From: Micractinium sp. NFX-FRZ
Lineage: Eukaryota > Chlorophyta > Trebouxiophyceae > Chlorellales > Chlorellaceae
DNA: 64,000 nucleotides
NCBI GenBank assembly: GCA_029339195.1
Contig: JAPTJF010000128.1
Span: 1 to 64,000, forward strand
Direction: 5' to 3'
Translations under genes and position numbers: made by a program
The notes under the pieces: generated by a model
Databases searched by the model: none
The model's input: the letters and a program-made list of their open reading frames with translations, nothing else
What the model was told of the DNA's origin: nothing
In this document: in pieces, positions 47,124-61,900 of the stretch
Layout: the number at the start of each line of letters is the position of its first letter
Position numbering within the stretch: position 1 is the stretch's first letter

Positions 47124-50100
47124 TCAATTTGTGGCGTCAGATGGAGGGTTAGCATTGTCTGTGCCGCCGCCATTGCCGCCCCCGGCACCTGGCCCCGCCT
47201 GCCCCAGCCGCGACGGCGCCACGCTGCCGCTCAGGCTCAGGCCGCTGCTGCTTGCAGAAATGCCGCCAGGGGCACCCCCGCCGCCCAGGGCCGTGGACAG
47301 GCTGCTGGTGCTGGTGCCGGTGCCAAAGGCGGCGCCGGTGGCGCTGCGCCTCCTGCCCTCCACAAACAGCTGCGCCACCTGGCGGGCGTATTGCAGCCCC
47401 GGAGTGATGGTGTCGGGAGACTCCAGCCCATACGTCTCGAAAGTGATGCCCTCTGTGTCAAGCGAAGCGAGCCCCGCGGGACGGCGCGCCGAGCCGGGCC
47501 CCGAGCTGCCGCCCAGCCGGCTGCGCGAGCTGAGCGCAGGCTGCGCCGATGGCGGCTGCATGCCCAGCGGCGCCGCCGCTGAGCTGGGGGCCGAGAGGTC
47601 TGGCGTGGCGGTGCCGCTGCTGCTGGCGCTGCGGCCGCCAGCAGAGAGGAGCTGGGAGAGGGGCAGCGGCGGTACGGGAGGAACCGGCGGGATGCGCGCC
47701 GGCGACTGCCACGGCGGCGGCGCAGCAGGTTGCGGTGGCTGCGGCAGCGGGTCAGGTGTGGTGGTGGCGCCACGCAGCGCGGCCGCCGCCTCCTCTCCCG
47801 CACTGGCTAGCGCTTCCGCTGCTGCTGCTTCCGCGTCGCTGCCGGCTTCTGCGACCTCCAACACCCCGGGAGCACTGCTGGTGCTGTTGGTACGGCCTAC
47901 GGGCAGCAGCGCCGAGGCTTGGCTGCTGATGCTGCCCTCGCGGCCCACCGCACCAGCCACCGCTGCCGCTGCGAGCGCCGCATCGAGCAGCGAGCCGCTG
48001 ACGGCACGCTGTGGTTGCGGATGGTGGAACTGCGGCCCGCGGGGCGGCAGCCCAGAGTGCCGCTGCGGCAGCAGCTGCGCCGGCGGCGGCTGCAGGCCGT
48101 CGGGAGCTGCGCTGCCGCCATGGAGGGCTTCCTCCATTGCAAGGCCCTTCTCCCAATGGTCCACGGGGCCGTCCCTGCAAGCGGGCAGTGGTGGTGGGTG
48201 AGGTGACGTGCATGAGCGGGTGGGATGGGTTGAGCAGGGGAGCAAAAAAACAGTGCGTCGTGCAAGGGGAGCCGCACTCAGCAGGAGCTTTGCACCAGCA
48301 GGGCAAGCTAGGCTGGGATGACTGGAAGGGCGGTGGCTGCAAGCAACGCAGCGGCAAGCTGGGTGCCAGGCAAGGGGAGTAGCCAGGCAGGCAGCATTGC
48401 AGGACAGGGAAGGGGGCGGGCAGGCAGGCAGGCAGGCAGGCCCGCACCCGGCAGCCTGCGTGGTGGGCGTGGTGAGCGTGCTGCCTGGGTAGCTCCAGTC
48501 TGCGGCATCTCGCAGCCGCGTGGCTGCAGGGAGGGCGGCACACACAGGCACGCAGACCAGAGGGCGGGGATCAATAGACAAAAGAGAACAGAGTGGGTGC
48601 CTCTCTAAGTGAGGCACACAGCTGACAGATGCTACGCACACGATGCTGTGCTGGTGGGGTGCCTCCTTGCCTCCCCACACTAGCCACTCCCCACACCAAC
48701 CAATTCCCAGCGTGGGCGCGCCCAACCCCTTCCCGCTGTTGCCCACCTGTGAGTGGCGGCGAGTTGCGCCCGCTGTGGTGCCCCGCCAGCGGAGTGGTCC
48801 CTCCAGATGTTGCTGCCGCTGCTGCTGCAGAGGGGGTGGAGGAGCGGCGGGGCGGGGTGCACAGCAGGTGGCGCGGAGCAGAGGCCAGCGCTAATCCAGC
48901 AGGAGATGCAGCCGTAAGAAGGCAGCCATTGCGGGCACCCAGGCAGGCAGGCACTCATGCGTGCCACGCGTCCTGCACCGCCCAAACGCATGCAAGAGGC
49001 AAGCACACGACTGGGCAGAGGCCAGACACCACAGGCCGCCCACCTGCCGCCAGCGTGGAGTCGCTTGCAAACGAGCCGACCACGCTGCCCTGCAGGTGAC
49101 CGCTGCCTGGCAGGCCGCCGCCCCCGCCATGCAGGCCCGCCGGCAGGCCGCCCACAGATGCGCTGCGCTGCGGCGCGTGCATGGAGGGGTGCTGCATGGA
49201 GGGGTGCGTGCTGCCACCAGCGCTGGCCCCTCCACGCGCTCCGCCCAGCATGCTGCCGGCGCTGTTGTGCAGCGTGAACAGAGGGTTGGCTTGGGCCGAG
49301 AAGGAGGCGGCGTTGCTGCCGGTGGTGCCGCTGCGGGAGGTCAGGGGCAGCATGTCGGTGGCTGCAGCGGGGGTGGCGGGGGAGGGGCGGGGTGGCATCC
49401 AAAGTTGGAGGGGGGAACAGTGAGGCGGGACCCAGGCATGGACCAACGGGACCAACAGCCGCATCCGGAGGGGGATGGAAGCAAGAGAGCGGCCTTGCAG
49501 CTGTGCACTGCCTTGACGCTGCGGCAGCCCCCCACATGTTTCCCTGCCTGCCTGTCTGCCTGCCCACCTGAGCGGGGGCTGCCCATCTCCGACGGGTGGC
49601 CCGAGTGCCCGCCCCGCCGTCCCAGCACGCCTGCATGGCAGGAAGCCGCACCACAATGCGTGCAATCCTTGATTAGCACTACGTTACTGCGGCTCTCTAG
49701 AGCCGTTGAAGCAGGCGCCGCTGCCCAGCCCAACAAGGAGCTGTCCTGCCTGGAGCGCCCGCCTTTTTGAAAACGAGCACAGCAGGTGGAGCGACACAGC
49801 GCACGCAGCATGGCCGCACCCGACAGCCGGTGGCCCAGCATGCCCAGCCAGCCTGCGCGCATGAGTGAGCCTCCGCTGCTGGCCACACTGAGGGAGCTGC
49901 AGGCAGGCGGGCGGGCAGGTGTTGCAGGTGGCGGTTGAATACAGGCGCTTAGAGAAGCAGCGATCAAGTTGTTGGTCAGGGGTGAGCCCCATGCCATGTA
50001 CACGCCTACCTGCCCACCATCCAACCACACCTCGCCGCTTCCATCCCCACACAGCCTGCCCCGCTCACCGTGCATCGTGCAGCACCTCGCCCCCGCCGCT

Positions 50101-53100
50101 GCCGCCCACAAACCGCGCCGAGTCCTCATTCCCTAGCATGTCGGCGCTGCAGGCAGGGGAAGGCAGTCATGGAGGTAAGGCAGGTTGGCATTGTGAGGAG
50201 CTCAGTACAGAGAGCATGGTACAGAGAGAGGGGTGCCAGAGGGATGGCCACAAGAGGATGCCCAGCTACCGGAAGTGGATACGCCAGGCCGGCGGCAGGC
50301 AAAAGGGCAGGCAAAAGGGCAGGCAGGCAGGCGTGTTGCCAGTGCACGACGGGTGGCAAGGCAGGGCAGCAGGGGCATGCCACCAAGCAGCCAGCAGCAC
50401 TGGTGGTGCAGTGGAAAGCCCCTTCCCAGCAGGCCCAGCCCTACCCACCGCCTCCCCCTCCCACCTGTGCCGCCGCCCCAAGCCGGCAGCCACCGCCGAG
50501 GCCAGCAGGTTGGCGCGCATGCGCCCGCGCCCGCCCGAACCCGCCCTGCCGCCCTGCACCGCCCCAGCGGTGGCCGACCGCTTGAGGGAGGGGGTGCGGA
50601 TGCTGCTGGCAGAGCACTGCCGGGGGGTGGGCTCTGACCCCACGCCGTCCACGCTGCCCAACCGGCGCAGGCTGAGGGGGCGGGAGCCGACTAGGGAGGC
50701 GGCCAAGCTGCCGCCGCCGCCGCGCGCCGAATGCGGGTGCCCGCCACGCGCTGTGGTTGGGATGTGGTCGTAGCAGCGCCCGCGCAGGCGGGCGGGCAGC
50801 ACCTGGAACACGAGCTTGGGCTCGTCCAGGCCCTGCAGCAGGGGGGGACAGAAAGGGTGCAGAGGAGATTGGTGCAGAGGAGGTTGGGTGCAAGCAACAA
50901 GTTTCGACTGAAATACGCGTTGGACAGCTGAAGAGCCCGGCCTTGGCGCTCATCAAGCCTACGGGGCAGGCAGGGACCCTGCAGCGCTCTGCTGCCCCGC
51001 TCCTCGCCTGCCGGCAACCCCCGCACACCCTGCCCGCCCGTTTCTTCCCAACACAACTGACTCAACAATGGTCAAACTGTTGATGCCATGCCATGCCATG
51101 CTCCCGCTCAGCTTGCCATGCCAGCCGTGCCATGCTCCCGCTCAACTTGCCATGCCAGCCATGCCTGGCTCTCACCTTGACTTGCAGGTACCCCAGGGGC
51201 GTGAACTCCACTGGACCCGCCACCTGGCTCAGCAGCAGCGCCCCGCCGTCCTCCCGCCACTGCAGGTCCCGCATTGAGTTGAGGCGCCCATCCACCAGCA
51301 TCTGGCCTGGGCGGGCCACAGCCATGAGCCGGGCAGCCAGGTTGGGCACCGAGCCAAAGTAGTCGGCACGGCCTGCAGGGGGGGTTAATCAATCCATAAA
51401 TACCATATTAGACAGTCGGTCAGCTTGGCTGCAGCTGTTCGGCTGCCGGCCTGCACAAAGAGAAGGCAGGCCTCTCCCCGTTCTCGCGCGTCTGACCGCC
51501 ACAAAAGCTGGGCGGTGGTTGTGGAAGCCTCCCTCCGCTCAGCGCAGCCTGCCCTGCCCCCGCCAGGCCAGGCTCTTTCAGTGGTCCTGCCTCACCCGTG
51601 TTGAGGGGCGCCTTGGATGAGGGGATGCCGTAGGAGACGCCCAGCTTGACGCGCAGCCCCCGCCAGAGCACGTTTGTGTTCTCTGGGTCCCGCTGCTCCC
51701 GGCACTCATCCCACTCCATCACTGCAACGTGACACACGGGCCGGGGGCGGAGGGTGAGGGGCAGAGCAGGCAGCAGAGGGCGATGCATGGAGAGGGAGGC
51801 GGCTGGTTGGGGACAGGGGAGGCGGCCAGGCAGGGCTACGGCACAAAGCACGCCGACATGCGGCAGCGTGCACGCCTGGACACTCATGGGATCTGTCCTG
51901 GTAAAACACCAGGTACACAACCGCACCCACTCCAGCTACGGCAAATGCAACAGCAATGGCAAGAGCAAGACAGGCGCCGCACTTCCGTACCCGTCTCCGG
52001 CCAGGGGAAAGCAGAAGCAAGGCAGTGGCTGAAAGAGCGCGAGGAAAGGTGGGTGCCGCATTCACTCACCCGTCTCCGGCCAGGCAAAACCCAGCAGCTC
52101 CTGCTGCAGCGCACAGCACCACTCCACTGCCTCCTCCAGATGCCTGCACCAGGGTGAGCCAAGCGCACAAAAGGTTCACGCATGCACCAGCTGCATGCAT
52201 CTCCCGATGCCTTTTCTAGGGGGCCAGGGTGAGGTGCCGGGAGGGTGGCGCTGCTTGCCGCCCCCCAGCAGGAGCCAAGCAGTGCTAGGCCAGTGCTGAG
52301 CCAGGCCTGCCGCCGCGACGCCCGATGAGCAGCCCAGCCGAGCAGCCCGCCTGCGCCTGCAGGCCCACCCACCTGAAGGCCAGTGTCAGCTTGCCTGGCT
52401 CCGGCTCCTTGCACTCGTACCCCCTGCATGGCAGGCCAGGCCAGAAGGGTGCAAGTGGAAGCAGATTTGTATGTGTTCAGTTATGACGCCGCCACTTTGG
52501 GTGGGATGAGGCAAGCGTCGTTGCGTGATCCGAGAAGTTGCACTTTTGGGTTCCAGCCCCATGCAACAACCCACACCCAGAATGACGAAAGCTCCCTCCC
52601 GGCTTGCCTGTGCTGGCGCAGCAGGTGGCGCATGACCTTGGTTGCCTTGCCCACGGCCATGTTGAAGGCAGTGAGCACGCTGCATGGAGGAAGGGGGGAA
52701 GAGGTGAAAACTGAGTATATGTGCCACAGGGCAGTGGGACGCGGCGCACGCGCGGATGTCAGGCCGCACCAACTGTTGCCCAGAGCAGGGTGCCCATCAT
52801 GCAACGACATGGGGGATGGGTGCAAAGAGGCCAGATACAAACCCATCGTGCACAGGAGCACATGGACTCAGCAGAGCGCCCCTGTCTGCTCCGCCCGCCC
52901 GCCCACCCACCGTATGATGGTGTCGTCGCTGACCGCCGGCTTGACCTGCTCCGCATCCAGCACCTCGGAAGGCTTGCTGACCTGCAGAATGCAGAATGCA
53001 GGGTTTGCCACGAAGCACCACACATGCTGGTGTGTTGTGCAAGAGAGCGCAGCAGTGGGACAGGCCCGGCGCTGGCTAGGCAAGACAGGGCAGCCACACC

Positions 53101-55870
53101 CACCCTGCCACCGTGAGAGTGACAGGCATGGTACCTCCGCACGCCGGCTTGAGCAGCCTGGATACCCGCCCAACCGCCCACCTTGACATACACAAAGGCG
53201 ACAGGCTCGTCCGCCCCCGGGGCGTCCCGGTACCCCGGCTCCACCATGCCCAGGGTGCTGGGGGGAGGGAAGGTGCGGCGGCTCAGCACTGCGGGGCAGG
53301 CGGGCAGGCGGGCAGGCGACCGCAGGAAGGGGGTCAGGCATGTGGGCACGCAGGCACGTGCAGAGGACACGCAGCAAGCAGAGCGCCCTGCCCAGCCACA
53401 GGCGTACGCCCCTCTTCGTTTGCTACCCCCATTTGCCCGGCCCATCCACGCCGTGCGAGTTGGGAAGCATGTTGTTATCCCACCGCACCCCCCTACCTTG
53501 AGGCATGACCTCCACCAGCAGCAGCGGCTGGCAGGCGGGCGAGTGGTCCAGCAGGTGGCTGCCCAGGCTGACCACCTGCAAGCAGGTGGGGAGGGTAGGG
53601 GGGAGGCAGGCAGGCAGAGGCAGGTCGGAACAAGGCCGGGCGAGTGGCCCAGCATGTGGCTGCGCAGGCTGGCCACCTGCGGCCAGGGTGGCAGCGGCAG
53701 GCTGGACAAGGGTGGTGCAGGCAGGCAGAACGGGGAAAGGAAGGGCAATGTGCAAATGTCCTTTGGGTGGCACCGCAACAGGACAGGCGGGAAGCAATGG
53801 GCACGGCAATATGAGCAAGTACACAATATCCAGCGACTGCCGAACCCCATTGCTGGTTCTACCTTCCCCGCCAGGCCTTCCCACAAAACACAGCACACTC
53901 CATACCAGCCCACGACAAGCACCCACCCAACTACACCCTTCGCACATGTGGCGCCCCCGGCAGCTGGTCCTGCACCGCCGCCCAGGCCTTTTCAGACAGG
54001 ATGACCTGGCCTCCGTGTGCAGCCTCGCTGCATGAGAAAGAGACATAGGTAAGAAGACGAGAGAGATCGTGGGCATGTGCATGAGGCTTCTCGAACGGAT
54101 GACGTTGGATGTGCAGCTTTGCGCCATGCCTCGACGCGCAAGCTGGGAGGTTGCAGAGTGGGCAGCGGTTCCATGTATCTGTGGCGCAGCAGGCTTCGAG
54201 TGGTGGAAGAGATGGTGGGCAGGTGCAGGCCCTGAGATCGCTGGAGTCCCAGCAGGCTGCCAGGCACAGCATGCATGCGTGTGCGTGGCCAGCCATCATC
54301 GCCGTCTCTTCCTTCCGCCCAGGTGGGCCGCCGGCCCCCGCTCACCTCAGCTGCTGCACCCGCTCCACTCCAGTGCCCAGGTAGTCGGTGGTCACGTCAT
54401 CTGCGGCGGCCTCCTGGCGCGGCACGCTGCAGGGCGGGGGGACAGGGCAGGGAGAAGGGCAGGGTGGGCCACACGACGAGCGGGGCGGGCAGGGTAAAGT
54501 AGGCCAGCAGGCAGGGCAGGGGGCAGGGCAGGGCATGAACAGCAGGGGGGGTGGCGTGCCTGACGGTGCTGAACTCGCAGCTCTGGTGGACGGCCATGGC
54601 CACGCGCGGGCCCTTGAAGATGGGCTTGCCATCGGGAGCCAGCTCTGTGGGAGAGGACAGGGCAAGGAGGCAGGCAGGCAGGCGGCAGGTGCGTGGGTGC
54701 GTGGATGGCAGGCAGCAGGGGCTAAGCTGGTGGGCAGGTTGGCCAGCAGGGGCAGAGCGTCGCTTTGCTTCCTGCTGGCTAGGCCACTTGCAGGCACGCA
54801 TGCACCCATCCCATCCCATGCACCCGCCGCCCCACACCAGGGCCCATCCAAGGGGCGCCCCAACCGCCCAACACCGCCCCGCCCCACCCACCGGTGCGTC
54901 CGCAGTAGTCCTGGCAGTCCGGCCCCCACTGGCTGTACATGAGCAGTGCCTGGGCGGAGTGGCAGAAGCGCACGGCGTCCACGGTGGAAGCAAAGGACAG
55001 CAGGTAGGCGGCCTGCGGGGCGGAGGCGTGGGCGGGCCCGGTTGGGTCAAGTTGGATGTACGAGTGTATGCACCAGCATGTGAGCGGCGTCCACGCCCGG
55101 CCTGAAAGGAGGCCAGGCGGGCGGCCTGAGGGTGGCGTGTACCACTCACAGGTGCCCACCAGAGCAACAGCCCCAGGCCTCAGCAGGCGGCATCAAGAGG
55201 TGCCCACAGCAAGGGGTGCCACACCGTCTCGCACCTGCGACTCCGACAGGCGGAAGATGTAGCCCCCAAACTGCATGGCCACGGTGGCCAGCAGCTCGTG
55301 CAGGCGCTTGGAGATGGGGGGGCAGGCCTCGAAGCTGGCGGCGCCGCCGGGGCTGTCCTCCAGGGCTGCGGGTAGCAAGGCAGGGCGGGGGGAGGACCAT
55401 GCCAGAGGATCCAATCAGCTGAGAAGGGCGGTAGCGAGCAGCAGGCGAGGCACACAGCTTGCTGGTCCGCCAAGGAGCGAAAGTCCGGGTAGGAAGGGTG
55501 GTAGCGAGCAGCGGGCCAGGCGCACAGCTGAAGTGCTGTTAGGGCTATCCTTTGGGGGCTCAGGTAAGGAAGCAGTGATGTCAGGTGGGTGGGTGACAGG
55601 TGGCAAGGAGACAAGCAGGCACACCCGACCCAGCAGGCAGGCTGGCAAAGAGGGGATTGCAGCATCGATGCAAAATTTGGTGCCACCCAGGCACCCTCGT
55701 GGTTGCTGTCCTCACCCAGGCGGGCGGCCACAAAGGCCAGGTGGCCCTTGCTCCCACGTGGCACTGGCGGATGGGAGATGGACATGCCCCACCCCGCCTC
55801 CAGCGCCTCCAGAGCCGTGATCGGACCAGCCTGCCGGTGCAGCGGCCGCCCCAGCAGCTGGGTGACCTGC

Positions 55871-55907
<37 letters not shown>

Positions 55908-58900
55908 TGGTGGTGGGGTGGTGGTGGGGTGGTGGTGGGGTGGTGGTGGTGGTGGGGTGGTGGTGGGGTGGTCGGGTATGGGGAAGGGCAGGTGGTACAG
56001 TCAGCAGAGGAGGTGGAGCCGGGCTGGCAACATGACTGTGGTGCGTGCGGGCAGATCACGGGTGGCCACCCCAGCAAGAGGACGCCAACAAGTGCACATG
56101 TCGTGTGTCTCGTATGTGGGGTTCACTGCGGGGTGCCGAGGGGCGCGCAGCTTCGTTCCAGAAGGGCGGGCGAGTGGTCGGGCAGGCACATTCTTGCACG
56201 GGTCCACCACCCACCCACAAAACCACGCGCTCGCCACACACGCGCGCACCTGGTACACCCAGACGGGTGCGGGCCAGGAGTCGACCTTGAACAGGCCCAG
56301 CTGCTCCACCACTGGGAAGCCGGCGGCAGCCATGTCCTACGGCAGGAACAAGATGGATGGGCGGCAAGAGGAGGGTTTGTAGCTATCGCCAGGTGCGTCA
56401 GGTAACGGGCGGGTGGGGGGTGCACTGTGCAAGCAGGTGCAGCAGCGGCAGGCGCGTGCGTGATGCCACGGGCCTCAGAGTATGTGTGCAGCGAGCGAGC
56501 CGGGACGACACCCTCCCACCCCTGCCGGCCCCTCACAACCACACCTGGCGTAGGTGGATCCACCCCTCGTGGCTGAGCAGCAGCTGGCCGCCGTGGGCCG
56601 CCTCGCACAGCTCACGGGCCACCTGCACGGGATGTTCAAGGGATGTTGCGGCATGCCTATCAAAAGGAGCAAACGCTTGCCACCCTGCAGAGCTGACATG
56701 TCACGTGCTGCATGGGTGGGTGGGGCCGGGGGGTGCAGAGCCCTGGAAGCGGACGGCAGTGAGTGTGCGGCACAAGCCACGCGGGCTGCTTGCGCACAGC
56801 TTGTTGGCTGTGGCGTCTGGCCGATCCCCCCTGCCTGACATCACAAGAGGCATACACTGTGGTGCCAGGGTGTCCTTTGACACACCACTTGCGAACAAGA
56901 GCTCGACCTACGCCCCCTGGTCTGCACCCGGCCTGCCAGCAATCGTCCCCCAGCCAACCTGGAAGGCGGGCCCCGTGAACACTCGGTGCTTGGTGATCTG
57001 GTGCAGCCGCTGCACCACCGTGCCCTCCGTGGCCCAGTGTATGCCCATGCGGATGCGGGGGCCCCTGCAGGTGTGTGCAGAAGGGGGCAGGACGCAGCAG
57101 GGCGGGAGGGATGCGTGGGCAGGGTCCGGAACGCAGGTGGGGCACCGCCGTGCATGGCCTGGCACCTCCTGCACGCCATAGCCTCAGGGGCAGGCTGAGC
57201 AGGCATGGTAAGGTTGCTCAGGCGCACACACACACCCTGCAGATGAACCCGTCTGCTCCCCGCCTCAAGCCACCGTCCCCTCTGCCCCCTACTGGCGGCC
57301 TGGCACGCTGCCCGCCCAATCTGCCCGCCATGTGGTGCCCCACCTGTAGACGAGCGACCCGTCGGCCGCCTTGACCTCCTTGCACGACCCCAGCCGCAGC
57401 ACCTCACGTGGCCAGTCCAGCTCCATCATCTGAGCGGGGGGGGGGGAGGGCGGGGGCGGGACGCGGGAAGAGAGTTGGCATATGCAGTGTGCTGTTCATG
57501 TAGGCGACACAGCGGGATTGCATGTGTACACGGGCAGCAGACCAGCTCCATTTACCTGGCAAGGGGCGCAGTGGGCAGGGGGCGGAATGCAATCTTGACC
57601 GCAACACAAAGAATGCAGTTGTAGTCAGCTGGCACGGAACAGCTGGAACAAACAGCACCGCAGCGGTGATGCCCAGGAATCCACACAGCATGCGCAGCAT
57701 GCCCAGCAGGCACAGCGCAGCGCACCTGGTACTGCACCTCCATGCAGAACAGCACCGCATGCTGCACGTCCTTGAACGCCACGTGGAAGGCGTCGCCCTC
57801 TGCGGGGCAGCCACACAACAATGGAGGGGCGTGATGCACGAAGGGGGTTCATGAGTGACACCGGGCATGGAGCGCAGGGCGGGAGGTTGCTCGGCAGCTT
57901 GCTTGGAGGGAGCAGATGGGAGCGCAGGGACACGAGTGATGTGCGGAGATACGGGCAGGCGGCGCTAGGTGGAGGTAGGCTACCAAGGCAGGGCAGCGGG
58001 GGCAGGCTACAGGGCACAAGGAGCAGCCGGGGTGGGCTGCTGCTGGGTCCAGGCCTCACCTGCCTGATTGCATACCTCCTGATAGCGCCCACTCCTTCAC
58101 CCCACCCCACCCTACACCGCGCCCCGCCTCAACGAAGCACCCCAGCCTGACCCCCGTGGCTCAAGGGCCCTCCCTCTCTCACCCGTGTTGATCTCGTACC
58201 CCTGGTACCGTCCAATCAGCTCCCGCAGCAGCGAGTCGTGCATCTCCTGCACCTTCTCAAACTGCTTGGGGGCGGCGGCCGCGATGGCGGTGGAGTCCTG
58301 CATGGGGCCACACACAGACCACCGGAAACAAGGAGAGGCTGAGGCGATGGATGGGGACTGGCAGCTGAGGAAGGAGAGAAACAACAGGCGGCGGTCGCGA
58401 TGGCGGTCGGATCCTGCAGGAGGTGGGGCAGGCAGACGCGGATAAAGCGGAAGGGTGGGAGTGGGGGTGGTGGGGATTCTGGTGCATGGGACATGCAGCA
58501 ATCTCTGCAGGATAGCCTGCAGAGGTGGCGGGTGGGAGGCTGGTGCCCACACGCAAAGACACCCTCCTACCCACCCCCCACACACATGGCCCACCTGCAG
58601 GTCTGTGATCACAAAGGCCAGCTCCCTCAGCTGCTTCAGCTCCTCCAGCTGGCGCTGCTCCGCGTCGCCAACCTGGCGTGATCAAGGCAGGGGGGAAGGA
58701 AGCAGGTTAGGTTACATCATATGTTCAAGGCGTGGGCTGAGGACGCCTTTCCAGCTGCCGCTGCTCACAGTCGCCAGCCGGGCAGGCGGGTGGGAGGCGG
58801 GGCTGGGTTAGAACGCAGGCAGGAGGCGTTGCAGGCGGGGCGGGGCAGTCGAGGTGTCTGAGCTCGCTCACTCCTGCCCCGCTGCCCCCGGAGGGCAAAC

Positions 58901-61900
58901 TCCCACCCCCTGCACCGGGCTCTGCAATACAGGTGGCCACGCATCCCAACTCTCCTGCCCCCACCCACCCCACCTGCTGCACCAGGCTCTGCATGAGGTA
59001 CTTGAAGTTCTTCATCTGCCCCCGCATGCGCTTGCGCGCCGCCTGGTGCCGCCGCATGCTGCAGCACAAGCGGCGCGGGTGGGCAGCGCGCGGGGTGGGC
59101 AGGGCAGGCGGCAGGGCATACGGGGAAGCGCGAGCAGGGCGGCCCCGCCCACCGACACGCCACCAGGCCTCTCCCACTCCCATCCTCCCCGTCCGCACAA
59201 ACCTCCCTGCCACCAGCCTCAACCAACCCTGCCAGCCCCTACCCCCTCCCAGCCCACCTCTCCCGCATCAGCCAGTATGTGACCAGGGCCACCAGCGCTG
59301 AGGCGGCGCCCACAAACACGGCCACAAGGATGACCACCTGCCAGGTAGGAGGGAGCGAGGCATTTGAGGTGCGTGTTGAGGGGCGAGCGGGGAACTTGCG
59401 GTGCATGGGAAGGTGCGTGCACAGAAGAGGGGAGTGCGCGCAGAGGTACGAAACTACACAGCGGGCGGCGGGAGCATGCAGGGCAGGGCAGACAAGGCCA
59501 GCAGAACCAGCCGAACCCCAGCCCAACAAGAGCACAGGCGCACCTTGCTGACGGAAACGGCGGAGGAGCCGCCGCCGCCGCCGGAGGAGGGGCCGATGGT
59601 GACCGGCGGCGCATCCCTGCCAGGGGGGAGGGACGAGGGGAGCGGACATGGGGTCAGAGGGGGGAGTCTGGGTTGGCGAGACGTGGCCAGGGGCAGAAAA
59701 GCTTAGCATAGAGTTGGCTACACGTGGCCGGGGACAGGGGAGATCAGCGGCAGGTGACCAGCTCTTCACCCCAGGCTCCGCACGTTCACCAAACCAGAGG
59801 CCGCACGTCTCCACCCATCCCCGTTGGCCCCCGCCCCACATAAGGCCACGTGTCGCCCGCACCGCCCCGCACCTGTACCCCTCCAGGCCCGCCCCGTTGG
59901 TGGCGTAGATGCGCATGAAGTAGGCAGAGCCGTCCTGCAAGTGCGGGGGGCGGGGCAGGTATGGGATGTCAGGGAGTGATGTGGTAGGTGGGGGCAGGGC
60001 GCTCGGAACCGGCCGGGGCTGCACCTCGCTTGGGCAACCAAACGCACAGGCAGCTCTTCACTGTGCAGCAAGCACTTCACGTAAGCACTATTAGATACTG
60101 TAGTAGGTACTGTACGTACTGCACGTACTGTACGTACTGCACTGCTGCACATGCGTGCTGCCCACCTGCAGGTCCAGGTTGATGACGTACACACGGAACT
60201 CGCCCTGGGCAGGCTGCAGGTCCAGCTGCGGGAGGGGCAGGGGGGGAGGGGAGGGGAGAGGCAAGCGGCACGGGGGGCTTTGTGAGGCGATCAGAACAGT
60301 GGGGAAGAAATATGGGGGCGGGCAGGGTGGGCAGAGGCGGGCGGGCCGCCACACAGGCAGGCACATGCATGCGAAGATGGCTGCCTCTCCGTCCTCTCCC
60401 TGCAACCCGCGCCCACCTGGGTTTTGTTGGTGACGGGCGGCCCCACGTAGCCGGGTACCCCCGCCTGGGCGGGCAGGAACTGGAAGACCTGCGGGGATCG
60501 GACGGGCAGGACAGGGTGTGAGGGGGACCGACATCAGGACACCAGGCATATGGGACTCCAGCAGAGGCGCTGCCAACCCACCTCCCACACCTTACAGCTC
60601 CGGATCGTCACCGCCCCACCCCACCCCACCGTGCCCCTCGCCCGGTTTGCTGCAGTAGGCCACCGGCCCACCCCACCCCACCCCACAAACCCCCAATGCA
60701 CTACACTGCAGGTTTCCCCGCAACACACTCCTGCTATACTCCTACTATACTATGCAACACGATGCTGACACCCCCCTACTCGCCATGCAACGAGGTTCTG
60801 CTCAAACTCGACTTGCCTGGTAGCTGTAGTAGGCCACCCCGGTTTCGTCATCCTGGAAGGGGTCCCAGGAGGCCGCCATTGCGCTGCGCTCGCCCTGCAG
60901 CCATGGGGTTCGGGTTTAGGGTTCAGGGCAGTGGCACAGGGCGTGGTGAGGAATGGCACACCAACTCAGCTGGCCTGCCCTGCCCGCCCTGCACTCCCCC
61001 GTTGCCGGCCCCACCTGGTTGACTTACTTCGGGGTGTGACGTCCTGCCAACCCCACCTCGTGTCCAACTATCATCAAACCGTGTTCAACTGACACAAACA
61101 CACACATACACACACACACGGGTTCAACAAAACACACCATCCTGCCCCCCCACCTGGTTGGCCACGTTTGTGAAGTCCTGCCCGCTGTACACGGAGCTGC
61201 CCTCCGGCTGGTAGGGCGGCGTCACGTCCGCCACAATGGGCTGGCTGGACAGCATCGTGCCCAGCTGCTGGCCTGCAGGGGGCGCGTGGCATTGTTGAAA
61301 GCAGTGGACTGATCACGGTGCTGCTCACATAGAAGTGATGGGAATTTGGCACACAGGCCAGAGTGCATTGTGGCTGTGTGCCTCCAGTGCCACCCTGCCT
61401 GCCCGGCCCACCCTGCTTCCCCCACCCATCCACCCGCATCTGTCCCTGCCCTGTGTGGCGATGCCCACCCTCTCCACCATGCCCCCTATAGCCCCCACCA
61501 CCCTGGCTGAACGCCCAAGCAAGCCAAGCCAGGCAAGGCCACCCACCCGCGTCGCCACTGCCCGGCAAGGTGATCGTGGCCACCCTGCTGTCTCCTCAGC
61601 CCCGAAATTACACCCTGGCTGAATGCCCAAGCAAGCCAGGCAAGGCATCCACCCACGTTGTCGCTGCCTTGCGGGGCAATGCCTACCCTCCCCACAGTGG
61701 CCATCTCGGCCATGCACCCTTGACAACTGCCCAGGCAAGGCCACCCACCCACCCGCGTCGTTGCTGCCCTGCACGGTGATGAAGTACTGCACCCCCGAGG
61801 TGAGGCTGACTTGGGCCAGGGGCCAGTCCACGCGGAACACGCGCTTGGTCACATTGCCGCCGGGGGTCTGCGCACACACACACACGGAAGGAGGGAAGAC

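Noticed and set aside
55871..55975. TG/GGT run as a possible telomere-like or CRISPR-like array
   Set aside because: It is simple low-complexity sequence in an intron, without spacer structure or telomere repeat units.
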